From Apostichopus japonicus (lineage: Eukaryota > Echinodermata > Holothuroidea > Aspidochirotida > Stichopodidae), in the NCBI RefSeq assembly GCF_037975245.1, contig NC_092580.1:10579001-10643000 (forward strand): a DNA stretch of 64,000 bases. Direction: 5' to 3'. This document shows positions 1 to 12,202 of this stretch, one piece after another. Made by a program: the position numbers and the translations under genes. Position 1 is the stretch's first letter. Each line of letters begins with the position of its first letter. The notes below the pieces were generated by a model, which was not told the DNA's origin, ran no database searches, and worked only from the letters and a program-made list of their open reading frames with translations.

Positions 1-1399
1 CGTTGATCATGTAACCTTTAGCTTTGATTCTTTCAAGATCAACAACAGATTCTGCGCTTTCTGTAATTACAACTTTATCAGATATAACTTTTGTAATATC
101 ACTGATGACAAAATCAGATAAAGATTCTAACTCTGGATATTCTTGTTTCATTTCTTCGATCATAGGTTCACTGGCTGCTCTTATGTCGGGTAAACACTGT
201 GCGTCTGTCCAATCGTCATTACATGCAAGAATGGAAGAAGACGTTGCTGTTAAGTTTTCGAATCGTTTAATAAGTTGCTTACATTTATTTAGTATTTCTT
301 CACATTCGTTTTTGTTTTGACATGTAAGAATATCTTTAGCTGTTGTCAAGGTCTTGAAATTACTATCTAACTTCCCGAGTTTTTTAAAGAATTCACCCTC
401 AATTTCTTGACAATTTTCCTTAAATTCTTCCAATTCCTGGTCATATTTGACATCGGCACTTTTCATATTTTCTTGATGTCTCATGATCAATCGGTACATT
501 TCCTCTTCATGTTTAACAGTTATTTCACGTTTTTCACATCCTCTTCTATTCTCTATGTCAGCAGCTCCTTTTTCACGTTCATCTTTACATTCGGCAATTT
601 TATCCTTTATTTTGTTTGCCTGTTCCTGGTGTTGACTTGTCAACAACTTTGTCTTATTTGTAACATTTTCATCCAATTTTACTAGCGTCATTCGAACCTT
701 CTCGGGTAAAGCGTATAGTTTAGTTTTGTGCATGCTTAGTTCAGCGAGGTTCCGATTCAGTAAAGTCCTTTCTTTCTGGGCTAGGTCAGTAACATCTATG
801 AGATCGTGACCTTTGTGCTTACCGTGAGTGCAAACTAGGCAAACCGGTTCATTTTGGCATGTACCACAGCACAATTTGGCTGGTTCTTTGATATGAAAAT
901 GGCACCTGGGATCTTCCGTCATTGCAGCTATTTCCTCCATGGTCAGGTTCTTAGCTGCCATATTTTCCAATTTCAGAGTGCTTGGTTGGTGATCAGTAAA
1001 CATTTTACTACTGATATGAACCTTGTAACATTCGTTGCATAAAAAATCTCTACATCTAAAGCAGTAAGCGGAACATACCACATCCTTTAAACAGCTCACA
1101 CACTGCTTCAAATCTTTCTTTTCAAATGATTTATGCAATTCTATGAACTCGAGCATACTCTTCATATGAAAATCAGTCTTAAAGTCGTCCAATCCATCCT
1201 TAGGTATACTACATCGCTGTTTACAAAGTGGACATTCAATTGTTCTATCATGGCTGGCTTGAATAAATTTTCTCAAGCAATCGTTACAGTATCGATGAAG
1301 ACATGGTAACAGTTTTGGCTCATTAAATTGATCCAAACAAACAGGGCAATTGAAGAAGTTTTCTGTCAGGCCCTCCATGAAAGGGCTCCAGGTAGCCAT
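1..1399 (-). CDS. TRIM-type E3 ubiquitin ligase, left tandem copy (partial, runs off window)
   Basis: The minus-strand frame starting at the ATG at 1399 is open without a stop to the window edge (at least 466 codons). It aligns without any indel to the complete TRIM gene at 8750-10942 (offset 9543), at roughly 96 percent nucleotide identity by hand count. It contains the RING finger (Cys18, Cys21, Cys33, His35, Cys38, Cys41, Cys56, Cys59), two B-box zinc fingers and the coiled coil; the end of the beta-propeller lies outside the window. All RING ligands are kept. One visible change just after the RING turns the second Cys of a CC pair (residue 64) into Ser. The family transfers ubiquitin from an E2 enzyme to substrates; the substrate cannot be told. 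Because the 3' part is not seen, it cannot be said whether the gene is intact. Confidence 0.88.
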   Translation of the reverse strand, partial: MATWSPFMEGLTENFFNCPVCLDQFNEPKLLPCLHRYCNDCLRKFIQASHDRTIECPLCKQRCSIPKDGLDDFKTDFHMKSMLEFIELHKSFEKKDLKQCVSCLKDVVCSAYCFRCRDFLCNECYKVHISSKMFTDHQPSTLKLENMAAKNLTMEEIAAMTEDPRCHFHIKEPAKLCCGTCQNEPVCLVCTHGKHKGHDLIDVTDLAQKERTLLNRNLAELSMHKTKLYALPEKVRMTLVKLDENVTNKTKLLTSQHQEQANKIKDKIAECKDEREKGAADIENRRGCEKREITVKHEEEMYRLIMRHQENMKSADVKYDQELEEFKENCQEIEGEFFKKLGKLDSNFKTLTTAKDILTCQNKNECEEILNKCKQLIKRFENLTATSSSILACNDDWTDAQCLPDIRAASEPMIEEMKQEYPELESLSDFVISDITKVISDKVVITESAESVVDLERIKAKGYMIN

Positions 1400-1457
1400 G
1401 TTGATGAAGGTTGTTAACTCTCACTTGAACAAAAACTGTACTCAGTTACATCACAAT
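1400..1457 (-). other. Probable 5'-UTR part of the left TRIM coding exon with splice acceptor
   Basis: On the minus strand a pyrimidine-rich tract ends in CAG (complement at 1458-1459) and is followed by 58 nt before the ATG. The same acceptor is kept in the right copy (exon edge at 11000). This suggests the TRIM coding exon is spliced to an upstream non-coding leader exon, which was not located. Confidence 0.5.
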
Positions 1458-2504
1458 CTGTGAAAGAATGCAAGATAAGAAAGGAAGAGTTTAACAAATT
1501 ATTATTGATCCCTGTATTCCATAAAAAAAATATGAGTGGAAATACAAACATACATGCAAAACCGTTCAAAATGGTCTGAAAACAGAAGTGCTTAAACATT
1601 TCTGGCCAGTGTTTAACCCGTCCTTCATCTCCAAAGTTTTGGAGAAAGTTTTTAATGCAAGACTTTAGCGACACTAGCATACCAATGTCCTTCACGAACA
1701 GTTTGGACTTCAGGATGTTGCATTGAAGTAGTTTGAGTCAATTTCTGTTCAAACAGTTTGCAGTAATATCGAGCTTTCGGAACCAGTACCCCTATAGAGT
1801 TTGGCGTTTCACACGGATCCGTGTTTTGGCTCAAGTTATTCACTATGTACACAATCGTACATAGTCACAGCTTGACTATCAATTCCACTTATACGGTTGA
1901 CACACAAATATACCTTCATTGAAGCCTGTTAATTAACATCTCTACTAGTTGATGTGTTTTTGAGAATAATGAATATTGCTTTGTTGCTATCAAATAGTAG
2001 ATGACAAGCAATACACGTAAACTGTATTGGTGACAAGATTGAAGTAATCATAATCATAATCTGAAACATGTTCCCGATGTATTGTTGAGCGCAGAAGGAG
2101 TTGCGATAAAATACGTATCAGACAGTCAAAACTTGGAGTTTATCTTGATACAACTGATAGAGATGCACATGTAAACCATATTTTTAATCACTCTGATCTC
2201 AGTTCTGGACAGAGCACTTAAATCACCTCTTAATAGGTGCAATCGTTGTGGTTCTACACAAAGGGAGTAGCAGTAGTAACTGCAGTAGGTTAATATTCTG
2301 TTTTAATGTATAAAAGTTCTCACTCAATTTAATCAGGCTTTAAGATTAAACCTGATTAAGTTGAGTAATCATTGTACCAACATACAACTGACTTACATAG
2401 CCTAGCTGTTAGTATTTAGAGCTCTTATACTTTATAAGATGCATTGATCTACATAGCACATGAGAAATTTATCAAACGTTTGATTTTATTGCTTTCATAC
2501 TTTG

Positions 2505-3060
2505 AACCTCAAATATACTTTGACCTCCACAAAAAAAAAAAAAAAAAAAACAACGTTCGATTTTTACTAAGGGTGGAGCCAAATACCAAGTTCATCGAGG
2601 ATTTACTTTTGTAGTCAATTAGTTTGTAAAGTTTCCAGACTTTGACCTCTGCAGAAAACCCTTCGGTTCTTAAAGTCAATAAAGGGGATCCATAATATTG
2701 AGTATGAAACACATCCAAGTTTTTACTTTTGCAGTTTAACCGTTTAAACAAGGTTTCAAATCTTTGATCTCTGTTGACCTCAAGTGATCATTTACCTTTA
2801 CAAAAAACATGCACTCATGAGTGCATGTTTCAAATACCAGTCATGAAGTTAACCCAAGCTTTAAATTTTATTGTGTTTACAAGGTTTTCAAAATGTGACC
2901 TCTGGTAATCGCAAATAAGACTGTACTACTTGCTTAGCTACATCCACATGCAAAGAATGCAATTCATCCGAGTGCTTTTGAAGTTATTGTGTTTCAATGG
3001 TTTAAAGACTTTGACCCCAAATGTTCTTGACCTCCACATAAAAAAATAGGACTCTTCTAC
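2505..3060. repeat. Degenerate GACCTC minisatellite, copy A
   Basis: About 115-130-bp units recur imperfectly. Each has a variant of TTTGACCTC, a line such as AATACCAAGT, then GTGTTTACAAGGTTTTCA. The array is duplicated with the TRIM unit (see 13470-13990). Related GACCTC/AGGTCA-type degenerate repeats appear again at 49.4, 54.4 and 59.5 kb. Confidence 0.6.
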
Positions 3061-6000
3061 TTAAGAAGTGCATCCACGTACCTAATTGAGGTTCACCAAC
3101 CATACAGTTATTGAGTTATCGTTTTTGCAAGCCAAGTTGCCACATACACACCATCATCATCATCGCAAAGATCATTCCTTTGAAGAAATGAATGACAACA
3201 AATCAATCAGAAGATTATTGAATAAAAGATAATTTATTGCATACGATTTCTTTTTGATATGCACTGAGTTTTCAACTAACTAGACAATAAAACTTAACTA
3301 TCTAGTAATGTCGAATTATATATACAAACATATACTTAGCATCAAAAATAAACCAACTCATTGTGCTATCATCGTTGCGTAACTGTATAGTCCTCTGCAT
3401 GTTCGACGTTACATGAGTAATCGAATTAATGCAACTAATGTGAGCAATAAGATCAAAACTAATCCATCTTCGCATAAAAAATGTCATTTAAAACATGACA
3501 AATGTACAAAATGTCCAATCTAATTGGCCCTATATGATTTCCATATATTATAACCTCAGTCTCCCCTTTCATAACTACATGACACCAAAGGCCTATCATG
3601 ATTTTGAGCAATATGACTTTGATACTTGGGCAGTCTACCTCAACAGCTATATATAGATAATATATAGAACGGCTGATTTAACAACGAATCGTACCAATTA
3701 TGATGTTCTTTTCCTCGTGATCTCTAAAAACACCAACCTTCTTCATAATCTTCTGATCAGCTGATGCCGTTTTTCCTCAACGTATAACTGGATATCTAGT
3801 CTATTGTATGAGTGAATAGATATATAGTGACAGAAAGTGGCAAATCACCAATGTAATTTCCCGAGATGCTTCGAGAAATTAAACACATGTAACTCCTGTT
3901 GGTTTCCTTCGTTCTATGGTACGTTTTCGTATTCCTATAAACTAGTTTGTCACGCGATACACGTCTGTGGATATAGTCTTAAATTGTGCTCATATTTGGG
4001 CAATAGATATACCCTATCAGAAATGCACTTGAACGTTCAAAGGTAACATACGTCTATATTAAAAATAACAAAAACAAGTTTTTTATTGACTTACACACTA
4101 AATCATAAAAGTAATGTGGTCTGTAATTCTAGATAGAAGTTCTCACTAGCCAAACGCTACCCATTTTACTGGATAACTGACAAGTTAGCCGTTGATGGCA
4201 ACATCGATTTGCCGTATCATGACAGTGCAGATTTTTTTGCTATGAGAGCCTGTAGTTTTCTTCACTTGTCAACAAACCTCTTTACTCAGTAGAAAACAAT
4301 GTTTGAACACTGCTCCTGTGAGGCTTAAAGTGGTCTAGAATTGCCTCAATTGTCCCAATATTTGCACCACATGTCCTACCATTCATACTCTTCAACATGC
4401 AAGCCACAAAAACTAGATCATGATTGATAACATATGAAAAGATGTTCTCCTGCTGCATTTTGGCACTTTTCCTAAGCATGACTGAGAACAGTCGGGCGGA
4501 TTTATATAGACTCTAATAGGAGTATGCCACCCAAAAGATCACCATGTTTGCGTGCTATGTACGATAGTGGATATTGTTGTCGCATATATCTTTACATTCC
4601 ATTTTATATGTCGTCCACAACAACCGCGTCCTCTGTGTAAATACACTATTCTTCCTTCCTCTGTGCACATTTCATCATTCCTAATACATGCAGAAAATAT
4701 ATCTGGCAGACTCAATATTCTAATAGTAGCAGTCACATCATTACATGATTATCTTATAATCCAACCGTCCTTAAATACCGTCCGGTTCATTGAATGGGAC
4801 TTAATATCTCATTCCTACATCTAATGAAGTCAGTTAAACAGATCTCACGTAATCCGGTAAAATATCTTTCCTATGAACTGAGCCTATAACTATCTAAGAA
4901 AAAGGCTTTAGTGTATGAAACTTTCATTGGAAAGTTTATCCACAGGACATTTGTCGTTTCAAATTAATCTGCTATAGTAGCTTTGCTAGTAGGCCCTTCC
5001 ATAAGGTTCTACTCCCTATCCATCGGGGAAATAAGAATGCCCCCAACCCTACCACCACCACTGCACGTGCGTGCCACTGTGCAGCATGTAGGCCTCTGTG
5101 CACTGATCAATCACCCTCTAGGCTATACGAGAAAAGAAGGTCAACTAAATCTGCCAGTACATTTACATACTAATGTCGGTTTGGTCCAATTGAGTCATAA
5201 CAGCCAGAGCTGTGACTCCGGGAGGGCTCAAAAAGTGAATGACAAAATTTTACTCTTTCGTAGTTCCACGGTGGCCCACGTGGCCAATATGGTCTTCGGA
5301 ATTTCACTCAACTTTCTTCTCCAAATTTTGGCTTTCGTGTCGAATTTAAACATGTTCCTTAAGCTGTGACGTTTCAATTAGTATTTCTCTTTGATTTCGA
5401 CTATTTTCGCAAATTTGGTATCAACATTTCAACCATTAACTCTGCAACGGTTTTCCCGTGCTACTGGTCTCGGTTATCGATTAAAAAGAATCAAAGAACA
5501 AGTCGCAATTTCGACATCTCCTTTCGAAATTTCCACTGGTTTTTCTACAAATGTTGATTATTTTATCTCAATATTTGCCAAATTCTACGACCCATGATCC
5601 TGGAGGTGGCGGGGAGGGGTTGAACGTTTTACAACCGCTGGACCTTCCCTGACATTGTATAATATCATCACGTGGATGAATATCCCTTTTGTAGTTGTTC
5701 CCCCCCCCCCCAACTTGTAGCTTCTGCAAAAAGGCCTTGCTATCTTCGTTTTTCACTTTGAGCCATCGATCACAACGCCCCCCCCCCCCCCTTATTTAAC
5801 AATATAAATCACTGCTTATAATTTTGAATTCACGTCCGTAAACGTGGTTTTCGCAACTTAAGTATAGCCTACTTTTGGTAAACGGTGGGTTATATGAACA
5901 CGTTGAACTATTGAGGTCTAATGGTGATCAAGTTTGGTTTGAAATCAATCAGCTATACCTAATGCCGGAATCGACTGGATACCCAGCCCCCACCCCCCAC

Positions 6001-6584
6001 CCCTTCCCAAAGGCTATTTGTATTCGAGATCGACAACATAATCTCAGAAAAAAAAAGCAAGGAGAACGGTATGTTTCTCTAAAACTATATAGACTGTCAT
6101 TGCTCATTCTTTTCCTCGTTCAGGTTGAAAGTGAGAAATTTTTTAAAGTCCCTAAATATGTATGGGTACAGCGAATGGTTACATCCAAGGCCATGCAGGT
6201 AAGTGTTCCAATTCGCATGTACACATTTATGTAAGGCAATCGTGACAAAATACAACACAACGTCCAACACTGACGACACAGACAACAATAACTAAACAAC
6301 AACAACAACAAGGCAAATGGCGATAAGAGTAACTTAATGTATGCATGTACACGATCAAATATTAATATTAGTCATTCATAATTAACTTCGCATCAAATTT
6401 TGGATGAGTCCAGAGTAAAGAATCAGATTCCGTTATCAGAAAACATCAGACGAGAAATCGGTAGGAAATTCGGTTGACATTATTAGTTTTTCTTTTGTTT
6501 CTCAAATATTAAATAGAAAGAATAAAAAGAAAGATGCAGAGTATTTCTTCTGCCGGGATTCCATTATACAACTCTGTTAAACCT

Positions 6585-6990
6585 ATGTGTGTGACTGTGT
6601 GTGTGTAGCCTGATGAATTGTGTCTGTGTAATGTTTACTGATGAGTTTCTGATGATTTAAACGTGTGGTTATTTCTCTGTATTTTTTATATTTATGTTCT
6701 GTCTGCACTGATTATGTGTATCAGTGTATGTTTGCATGGTTTATTTGTGTAAGTGTATGCGTGTTTGTGTAAGCATAAATTGTGTCTGTAGGTCTGTAGT
6801 TATCTGTATATCTGTGTCTTATAACGTTCTGTGTATTTTCACACATTTCGTTTGTTTGTATGTCTGTTTATGTTTTGTGTATTGCTTTTGTCTGTATATT
6901 ATTATATATGTCATGTATGTTCGCCTTTTCTGTTGTATTTTCAAACGTCGGTTGTTCATTAGTGAAGTAGTATATATCCGTCTGTGTCTC
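6585..6990. repeat. TGTGT/TCTGT-rich low-complexity stretch
   Basis: Dense imperfect TGTGTNTGT and TCTGTATAT motifs on the plus strand. The 124-residue Cys/Tyr/Val-rich open frame across it is a compositional artefact. Confidence 0.6.
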
Positions 6991-7004
6991 TGTGTGTATA
7001 CCCA

Positions 7005-7165
7005 CCTAATAACATTACGTTTTTGTAACGTTATATTTACGTACCGTTTACGTTATATTAACGTTAGAAAGTTACGTTGTAGTTACGAAATTCTGTAGAC
7101 TCCAGGGGACGTTATATTTACGTTTTATTTAGACCAAAAAATAACGTTGTATTTACGTTTTACTA
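7005..7165. repeat. ACGT-centred short tandem array
   Basis: Variants of TTACGTT, AACGTTATATT and TTTACGTTTTA follow each other about every 12-20 bp, with palindromic AACGTT cores. No gene overlaps. The function is unknown; it may be a degenerate microsatellite. Confidence 0.5.
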
Positions 7166-8133
7166 CGCTATCTGACCCTTTCTTTAATATGTTCATATTC
7201 TTTAATTTAGTGCAAACTAATGTAAGGCTCACTTCAATATCATTGCCGTATGTCCCCGCCGACTATAGCCTTCAAGGAAGGCCGGATCCTTCACACGGCT
7301 ATTCTGAACGTCAAAAGGACGGATATCTTTAGGTCCCAATACTCTTTGATGTGATTCAACGTCTATTAACATAGGTTACATTTTCTGTCCTAACTTTAAA
7401 CTTAGAAGTTTGTAAACTGGTAACTTGGTATTTGAGAAAGACGGACTTGGAATTGGATCCCAAAGACTCGGTCTCTGCTTTAGAACTGTTACAAGTTATC
7501 TTTGACCACCATGTTCGCAAACAAAATACTAAACTGTATCCAATATACGGTATTAAGAAACGAGTAGCCTATAAGCATTCCGATCTCGCGGTATTGTGTT
7601 TACAGCTATACGTCAAAAAAGACCTCCCTTCTGACATGCATGTATATTGTACGTCCATCTTCGTTGGGTGCTGATATTCTTAAGAAGACACAAGAAAATA
7701 GAGCACTAATACATATATCATACGTCGTAAGAGGTTACTTTAAATACAGGAACATTATAAAGAAAGAGTTGAAATCCAGAAATTATCTGTAATGATAACT
7801 ACCACATTGTATCACGAAGCCAATATTGTTTATACCCAAGGAATAATACGCCAACCTTGTCTAGAAAATGTGTTACGCTGTAGTAAAAGTATTTATTCAT
7901 AACGAATGAACATACTGATATTAACGTAAATGAATAATATATATAGGAAGACAGTCTTTGTAATGGATATATTAAGATACGGAGATAAACTCATTAGGAA
8001 CTAGTTATTTGCTAATTATAAATGCAGCTGACAATGACTCTTAGAAATTAGGATTGTAATATTTTCATATGTCTGTAAAACTCCAGTCAAACAAATCCAG
8101 CAACGATAACAACCGAATCTGTGTATCGTAACT

Positions 8134-8700
8134 CATGGGCGCAGATCCATGGTGGGGACAGCGGGACGCGTCCCAACCAACTTTTTTAATAGTGGGGACA
8201 TAATATACCGTGTCCCCACCAATTTGTCTTGACCAAACGCTGCATTTCAAATTCCCCTGTATTGAACTTTGGCGCAGTTTAATCCAGCATTGTGCAAATG
8301 ACATGCAGCAGTTCTCATTTTATTATATTTATCCACAGTTGTTAAATATTGGACGGAAATCGCATTTGCGGCAGTCTATAATTGTTTTCTGGGAGAGGAC
8401 CCCAGACCAATCGTATACAAAAGTCTACTTGGATTATTTGTCCCCAGATTTTTTTTCTGCAGACGCCCCTGTACTTCCCCGAACTAAATTTCTAAGCGAT
8501 GAGATCTAAAATTTAAGGAGGTTTGGGAGCATCATTGGGTCTGGGAAGTGTTATTTCCAGCGATCTGGGAGGTATATTTGCCACACAAAAAAAACTCTTG
8601 TACGCTACGCGCGAACCCATGCATGGTGGCGCTCCGCTTAGATAGTATCATAGAACAGACACGCGTCCCCACCATTATCCAAGACTGATCTGCGCCCATG
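8134..8700. mobile_element. Non-autonomous hAT-like DNA transposon, 567 bp
   Basis: Perfect 14-bp terminal inverted repeats CATGGGCGCAGATC and their complement delimit the element. The flanking 8-bp target duplications TCGTAACT (8126-8133) and TCGTAAAT (8701-8708) differ by one base. It contains the 95-bp shared module at 8541-8646 and no transposase. It lies 50 bp downstream of the stop codon of the complete TRIM gene. Confidence 0.9.
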
Positions 8701-8749
8701 TCGTAAATCGCGAAACCAGTTTGTTTCAATATGTAATTTCTATAAAGCG

Positions 8750-10942
8750 CTATGCAGGTACTAGTCCGTATATATAAACCTTCCCCGAGTTATAGGTGGC
8801 TATCATGAGCTTCTCCTCACCATCTACTACGGATGTGGTAATGTAGGATGCGTCATCATCAACTGGCATTGATGTTAGTAATTGCTGACCATCTTGACTG
8901 TATTGTGTTAGCACAGTGTTCAGCTCTCTATCATCATCCCATAACATGTAGATGAACCCTCCCATACCTATGCACACACTGTAAGGCCTCAAGTCAGCTC
9001 CACTTAGATTTGGTTTGGTGAATTCATACACAACGTTACTCCCTGATGTCACCATGGTAACTGCATATGAGGTCCTACTAGTATAGTCACAGATCAGAAG
9101 ATCACTGTTGTGGACAGTGATATCACATGCTCCACCGATTACATCAGGTAGTACTATGGTGTGACTGTAATTCAGCTGGTAATCAAATACATATACTTCT
9201 CTGCTGTCAGTACCAACAATGATTTCATTCTTGGCGGGATTCGTGGTAACGGACAACACATGCCTATCATCTGACCCCTTAACCATATCACTGATGTTCT
9301 TCTTTTGGTAAGAAGAGTCAGAAATATTATAAATACCGATTTCATCCGGTATGCAAACTGATATGACATTGAACCCCGACAAATTACAACAGTAACGATA
9401 TGCCAGAAATCGAAATGTCCTATTTCTTTTTAAAACATTCTGATTTAATATTTCTCCTTTCATGTTAATGACAGTGATGTGTGATTCCTCATCTGATACA
9501 TTACCAGTCATAACGATATTACCATTGCTACTACTTGTCATACCGGTGATAATGTAACCTTTAGCTTTGATTCCCGGAACATCAACAACAGACTCTGAGC
9601 TTTCTGTAAGTACAACTTTATCAGATATAACTTTTGTTATGTCACCGATGACAAAATCAGATAAAGATTCTAACTCTGGATATTCTTGTTTCATTTCTTC
9701 GATCATAGGTTCACTGGCTGCTCTTATGTCGGGGACACACTGTGCGTCTGTCCAATCGTCATTACATGCAAGAATGGAAGAAGACGTTGCTGATAAGTTT
9801 TCGAAGCGTTTAATAAGTTTCTTACAATTATTCAGTATTTCTTCACATTCGTTTTTGTTTTGACTTGTAAGAAGATCTTTAGCTGTTGTCAAGGTCTTGA
9901 AATTACTATCTAACTTCCCGAGTTTTTTAAAAAATTGGCCCTCAATTTCTTGTCGAATTTCCTTAAATTCTTTCAATTCCTGGTCATATTTGACATCGGT
10001 ACTTTTCATACTTTCTTGATGTTTCATGATCAATCGGTTCATTTCCTCTTCATGCTTAACAGTTATTTCACGTTTTTCACATCCTCTTCTATTTCCTATG
10101 TCAGCAGCTCCTTTTTCACGTTCATCTTTACATTCGGCAATTTTATCCTTTATTTTGTTTGCCTGTTCCTGGTGTTGACTTGTCAACAACTTTGTCTTAT
10201 TTGTAACATTTTCATTCAATTTTACTAGCGTCATTCGAACCTTCTCGGGTAACGCGTATAGTTTAGTTTTGTGCTTGCTTAGTTCAGCAAGGTTCTGATT
10301 CAGTAATTTCCTTTCTTTCTGGGCTAGGTCATTCACATCTATGAGATCGTGACCTTTGTGCTTACCGTGAGTGCAAACTAAGCAAACCGGTTCATTTTGG
10401 CATGTACCACAGCACAATTTGGCTGGTTCTTTGACATGAAAATGGCACCTGGGATCTTCCGTCATTGCAGCTATTTCCTCCATGGTCAGGTTTTTAGCTG
10501 CCATATTTTCCAATTTCAGAGTGCTTGGTTGGTGATCAGTAAACATTTTATTACTGATATGAACCTTGTAACATTCGTTGCATAAAAAATCTCTACATCT
10601 AAAGCAGTAAGCGGAACATACCACATCCTTTAAACAGCTCACACACTGCTTCAAATCTTTCTTTTCAAATGATTTATGTAATTCTATGAACTCGAGCATA
10701 CTCTTCATATGAAAATCAGTCTTAAAGTCGTCCAATCCATCCTTAGGTATACAACATCGCTGTTTACAAAGTGGACATTCAATTGTTCTATCATGGCTGG
10801 TTTGAATAAATTTTCTCAAGCAATCGTTACAGTATCGATGAAGACATGGTAACAGTTTTGGCTCATTAAATTGATCCAAACAAACAGGGCAATTGAAGAA
10901 GTTTTCTGTCAGGCCCTCCATGAAAGGGCTCCAGGTAGCCAT
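8750..10942 (-). CDS. TRIM-type E3 ubiquitin ligase with B-boxes, coiled coil and beta-propeller (complete, 730 aa)
   Basis: A single uninterrupted 730-residue frame. Residues 18-59 form a C3HC4 RING (CPVC, CLHRYC, C, CPLC). Residues 100-140 form a first B-box-like zinc finger, and residues 166-198 a second (CHFH, CCGTC, CLVC, HKGH). Residues about 207-400 are a charged Lys/Glu-rich coiled coil. Residues about 480-730 contain repeated short beta-strand motifs of a propeller (NHL-like, resembling the C-terminus of TRIM2/3/32/56-type proteins), but no canonical NHL repeat can be assigned by eye. The start is the first ATG, 58 nt downstream of a good splice acceptor, so the coding exon probably follows a 5'-UTR intron. 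Single-exon coding and tandem duplication are typical of expanded invertebrate TRIM families. RING and B-box calls are firm; an innate-immune role is inference. Confidence 0.93.
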   Translation of the reverse strand: MATWSPFMEGLTENFFNCPVCLDQFNEPKLLPCLHRYCNDCLRKFIQTSHDRTIECPLCKQRCCIPKDGLDDFKTDFHMKSMLEFIELHKSFEKKDLKQCVSCLKDVVCSAYCFRCRDFLCNECYKVHISNKMFTDHQPSTLKLENMAAKNLTMEEIAAMTEDPRCHFHVKEPAKLCCGTCQNEPVCLVCTHGKHKGHDLIDVNDLAQKERKLLNQNLAELSKHKTKLYALPEKVRMTLVKLNENVTNKTKLLTSQHQEQANKIKDKIAECKDEREKGAADIGNRRGCEKREITVKHEEEMNRLIMKHQESMKSTDVKYDQELKEFKEIRQEIEGQFFKKLGKLDSNFKTLTTAKDLLTSQNKNECEEILNNCKKLIKRFENLSATSSSILACNDDWTDAQCVPDIRAASEPMIEEMKQEYPELESLSDFVIGDITKVISDKVVLTESSESVVDVPGIKAKGYIITGMTSSSNGNIVMTGNVSDEESHITVINMKGEILNQNVLKRNRTFRFLAYRYCCNLSGFNVISVCIPDEIGIYNISDSSYQKKNISDMVKGSDDRHVLSVTTNPAKNEIIVGTDSREVYVFDYQLNYSHTIVLPDVIGGACDITVHNSDLLICDYTSRTSYAVTMVTSGSNVVYEFTKPNLSGADLRPYSVCIGMGGFIYMLWDDDRELNTVLTQYSQDGQQLLTSMPVDDDASYITTSVVDGEEKLMIATYNSGKVYIYGLVPA

Positions 10943-11000
10943 GTTGATGAAGGTTGTTAACTCTCACTTGAACAAAAACTGTACTCAGTTACATCACAAT
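10943..11000 (-). other. Probable 5'-UTR part of the right TRIM coding exon with splice acceptor
   Basis: Equivalent of 1400-1457, with an identical acceptor context. A 1.1-kb transposon (11109-12202) sits about 100 bp inside the presumed leader intron of this copy only, so the two paralogues have different leader-intron lengths. Confidence 0.5.
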
Positions 11001-11108
11001 CTGTGAAAGAATGCAAGATAAGAAAGGAAGAGTTTAACAAATTATTATTTATCCCTGTATTCCATAAAAAAAAATATGAGTGGAAATACGAACATACATG
11101 CAAAACCG

Positions 11109-12202
11109 CAGTGGCGGCGGAACCGGGGGGGAGGGGCTTGGGGGGCTCAGCCCCCCCAATGAAAAAGTTGAGGGGGCAAATGCATGATAAGCCCCCCAAT
11201 ATTTACCAAGGCTCCGAAACGTGCATCTGCCCATTTTTCAATGCATACTTGTCGATCTGTCCGATGCACACGTATACTATATAGGTGTAATAATTTTAAT
11301 AGTAATTGCTGGGGGACCCTGGTCCCTCGGACCGTCCCCTGGCTATAGACCACATTGTCACCCCAACCGCGTCTTCACCCCACGTGAAAAGTGGAAGCAG
11401 TTAGTGTGAGTACCGGTAAGCGTAACACAACTTCGTCTTAGGCCAATGACTTGCCTCATTTCAGCCAGTTCTCCAACATCCCCTTACTTATAGTGGCGGA
11501 GCGTCCATATATACAGTCAGGGGGCGGATCACCCCCCCCCCCTCCTGACGGACTCAAATGGACTGCTGGCGCCCTTTTCAGCTTTTCACTACTTTTAACT
11601 TATTCGCGATTATTGACTATTTTATTGCGCTCTCATATACCTATTGACATTTGTCATATTCTGTTGGTGTAATTTTCCGACAAAATGGCGACGACACCTA
11701 TTTATTCTCCGTTTATCTGCAAATTAGCAAGGCCCGGAAAGGGTCATTTCCTGCAATCTAGGGAGTAACTTTACTCAAAAATTTTCTGTACGCTCCGCGC
11801 CAACCTGTGGTGGCGCTCCGCTTAGATAGTGTCGAAAGCGCCCCTACAGACCATTCTTGCCCCCCCCCTGACCAATACCCCTAGCTCCGCCACTGCCCTT
11901 ACTACACTCAAAAACGTCTTTGCGAGTACACTACGAGTAATAGCTACTCTCTTAAAACACCATCGAATATACAAATTACAATGTTTTTACAGACTTTTAC
12001 GTGCAATCTGAGAAATTGCAGGCTTGAGACCCATATTTTAGGGCTAGGTATTCGCAGCATAAAACACTCGGGAAGTGCCGTTTCCGGCCATCTGGGGGTT
12101 TGAAAAAACCCAAAATTTTCTTGTACGCTCCGCGCCAACCGATGGTCGCGCTCCACACATTAGCCCCCCCCCCCCAATAATTTTTCCCTTCCGCCGCGCC
12201 TG
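11109..12202. mobile_element. hAT-like DNA transposon, 1,094 bp, with empty site in the paralogous copy
   Basis: It begins CAGTGGCGGCGGAA and ends with the complement of CAGGCGCGGCGGAA (12 of 14 TIR bases match). A perfect 8-bp target duplication CAAAACCG lies at 11101-11108 and 12203-12210. Copy A has a single CAAAACCG at 1557-1564 with no insertion, so the element arrived after the tandem duplication. It contains a nested element (11489-11895) and carries the 95-bp module at 12067-12155. Confidence 0.93.
11489..11895. mobile_element. Nested hAT-like element inside 11109-12202
   Basis: The 8-bp direct repeats CCCTTACT flank it at 11481-11488 and 11896-11903. The right end reads as the complement of CAGTGGCGGAGCTAG; the left end is TATAGTGGCGGAGCG. 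The left terminus has two extra or changed bases, so the exact edge is uncertain. It contains the module at 11735-11830. Confidence 0.75.

Larger units (their letters stand above)
1..4975. repeat. Segmental tandem duplication, copy A (TRIM gene plus upstream DNA)
   Basis: This stretch aligns nearly base for base with 9544-16022. Homology ends abruptly near 4972 (copy A) and 16022 (copy B), after a shared segment containing TCCACAGGACATTTGTCG. Apart from the TRIM coding exon, 1460-4975 holds no supported gene. It has a degenerate minisatellite (2505-3060), a 20-nt A run at 2530 and AT-rich DNA. Confidence 0.9.
4976..8125. other. Non-coding spacer between the two TRIM duplication units
   Basis: No convincing gene was found; the short open frames here have no domain signal. 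It holds C-homopolymer runs near 5701 and 5780, a T/G-rich low-complexity stretch (about 6585-6990) and an ACGT-rich array (7005-7165). Confidence 0.5.

Noticed and set aside
24-1042. Plus-strand open frames of 60-98 codons
   Set aside because: They mirror the minus-strand TRIM coding sequence and recur at the same offset in the second TRIM copy.
4983-5369. 128-codon open frame
   Set aside because: Low-complexity, no conserved motif, no counterpart beyond the duplication boundary and no splice support.
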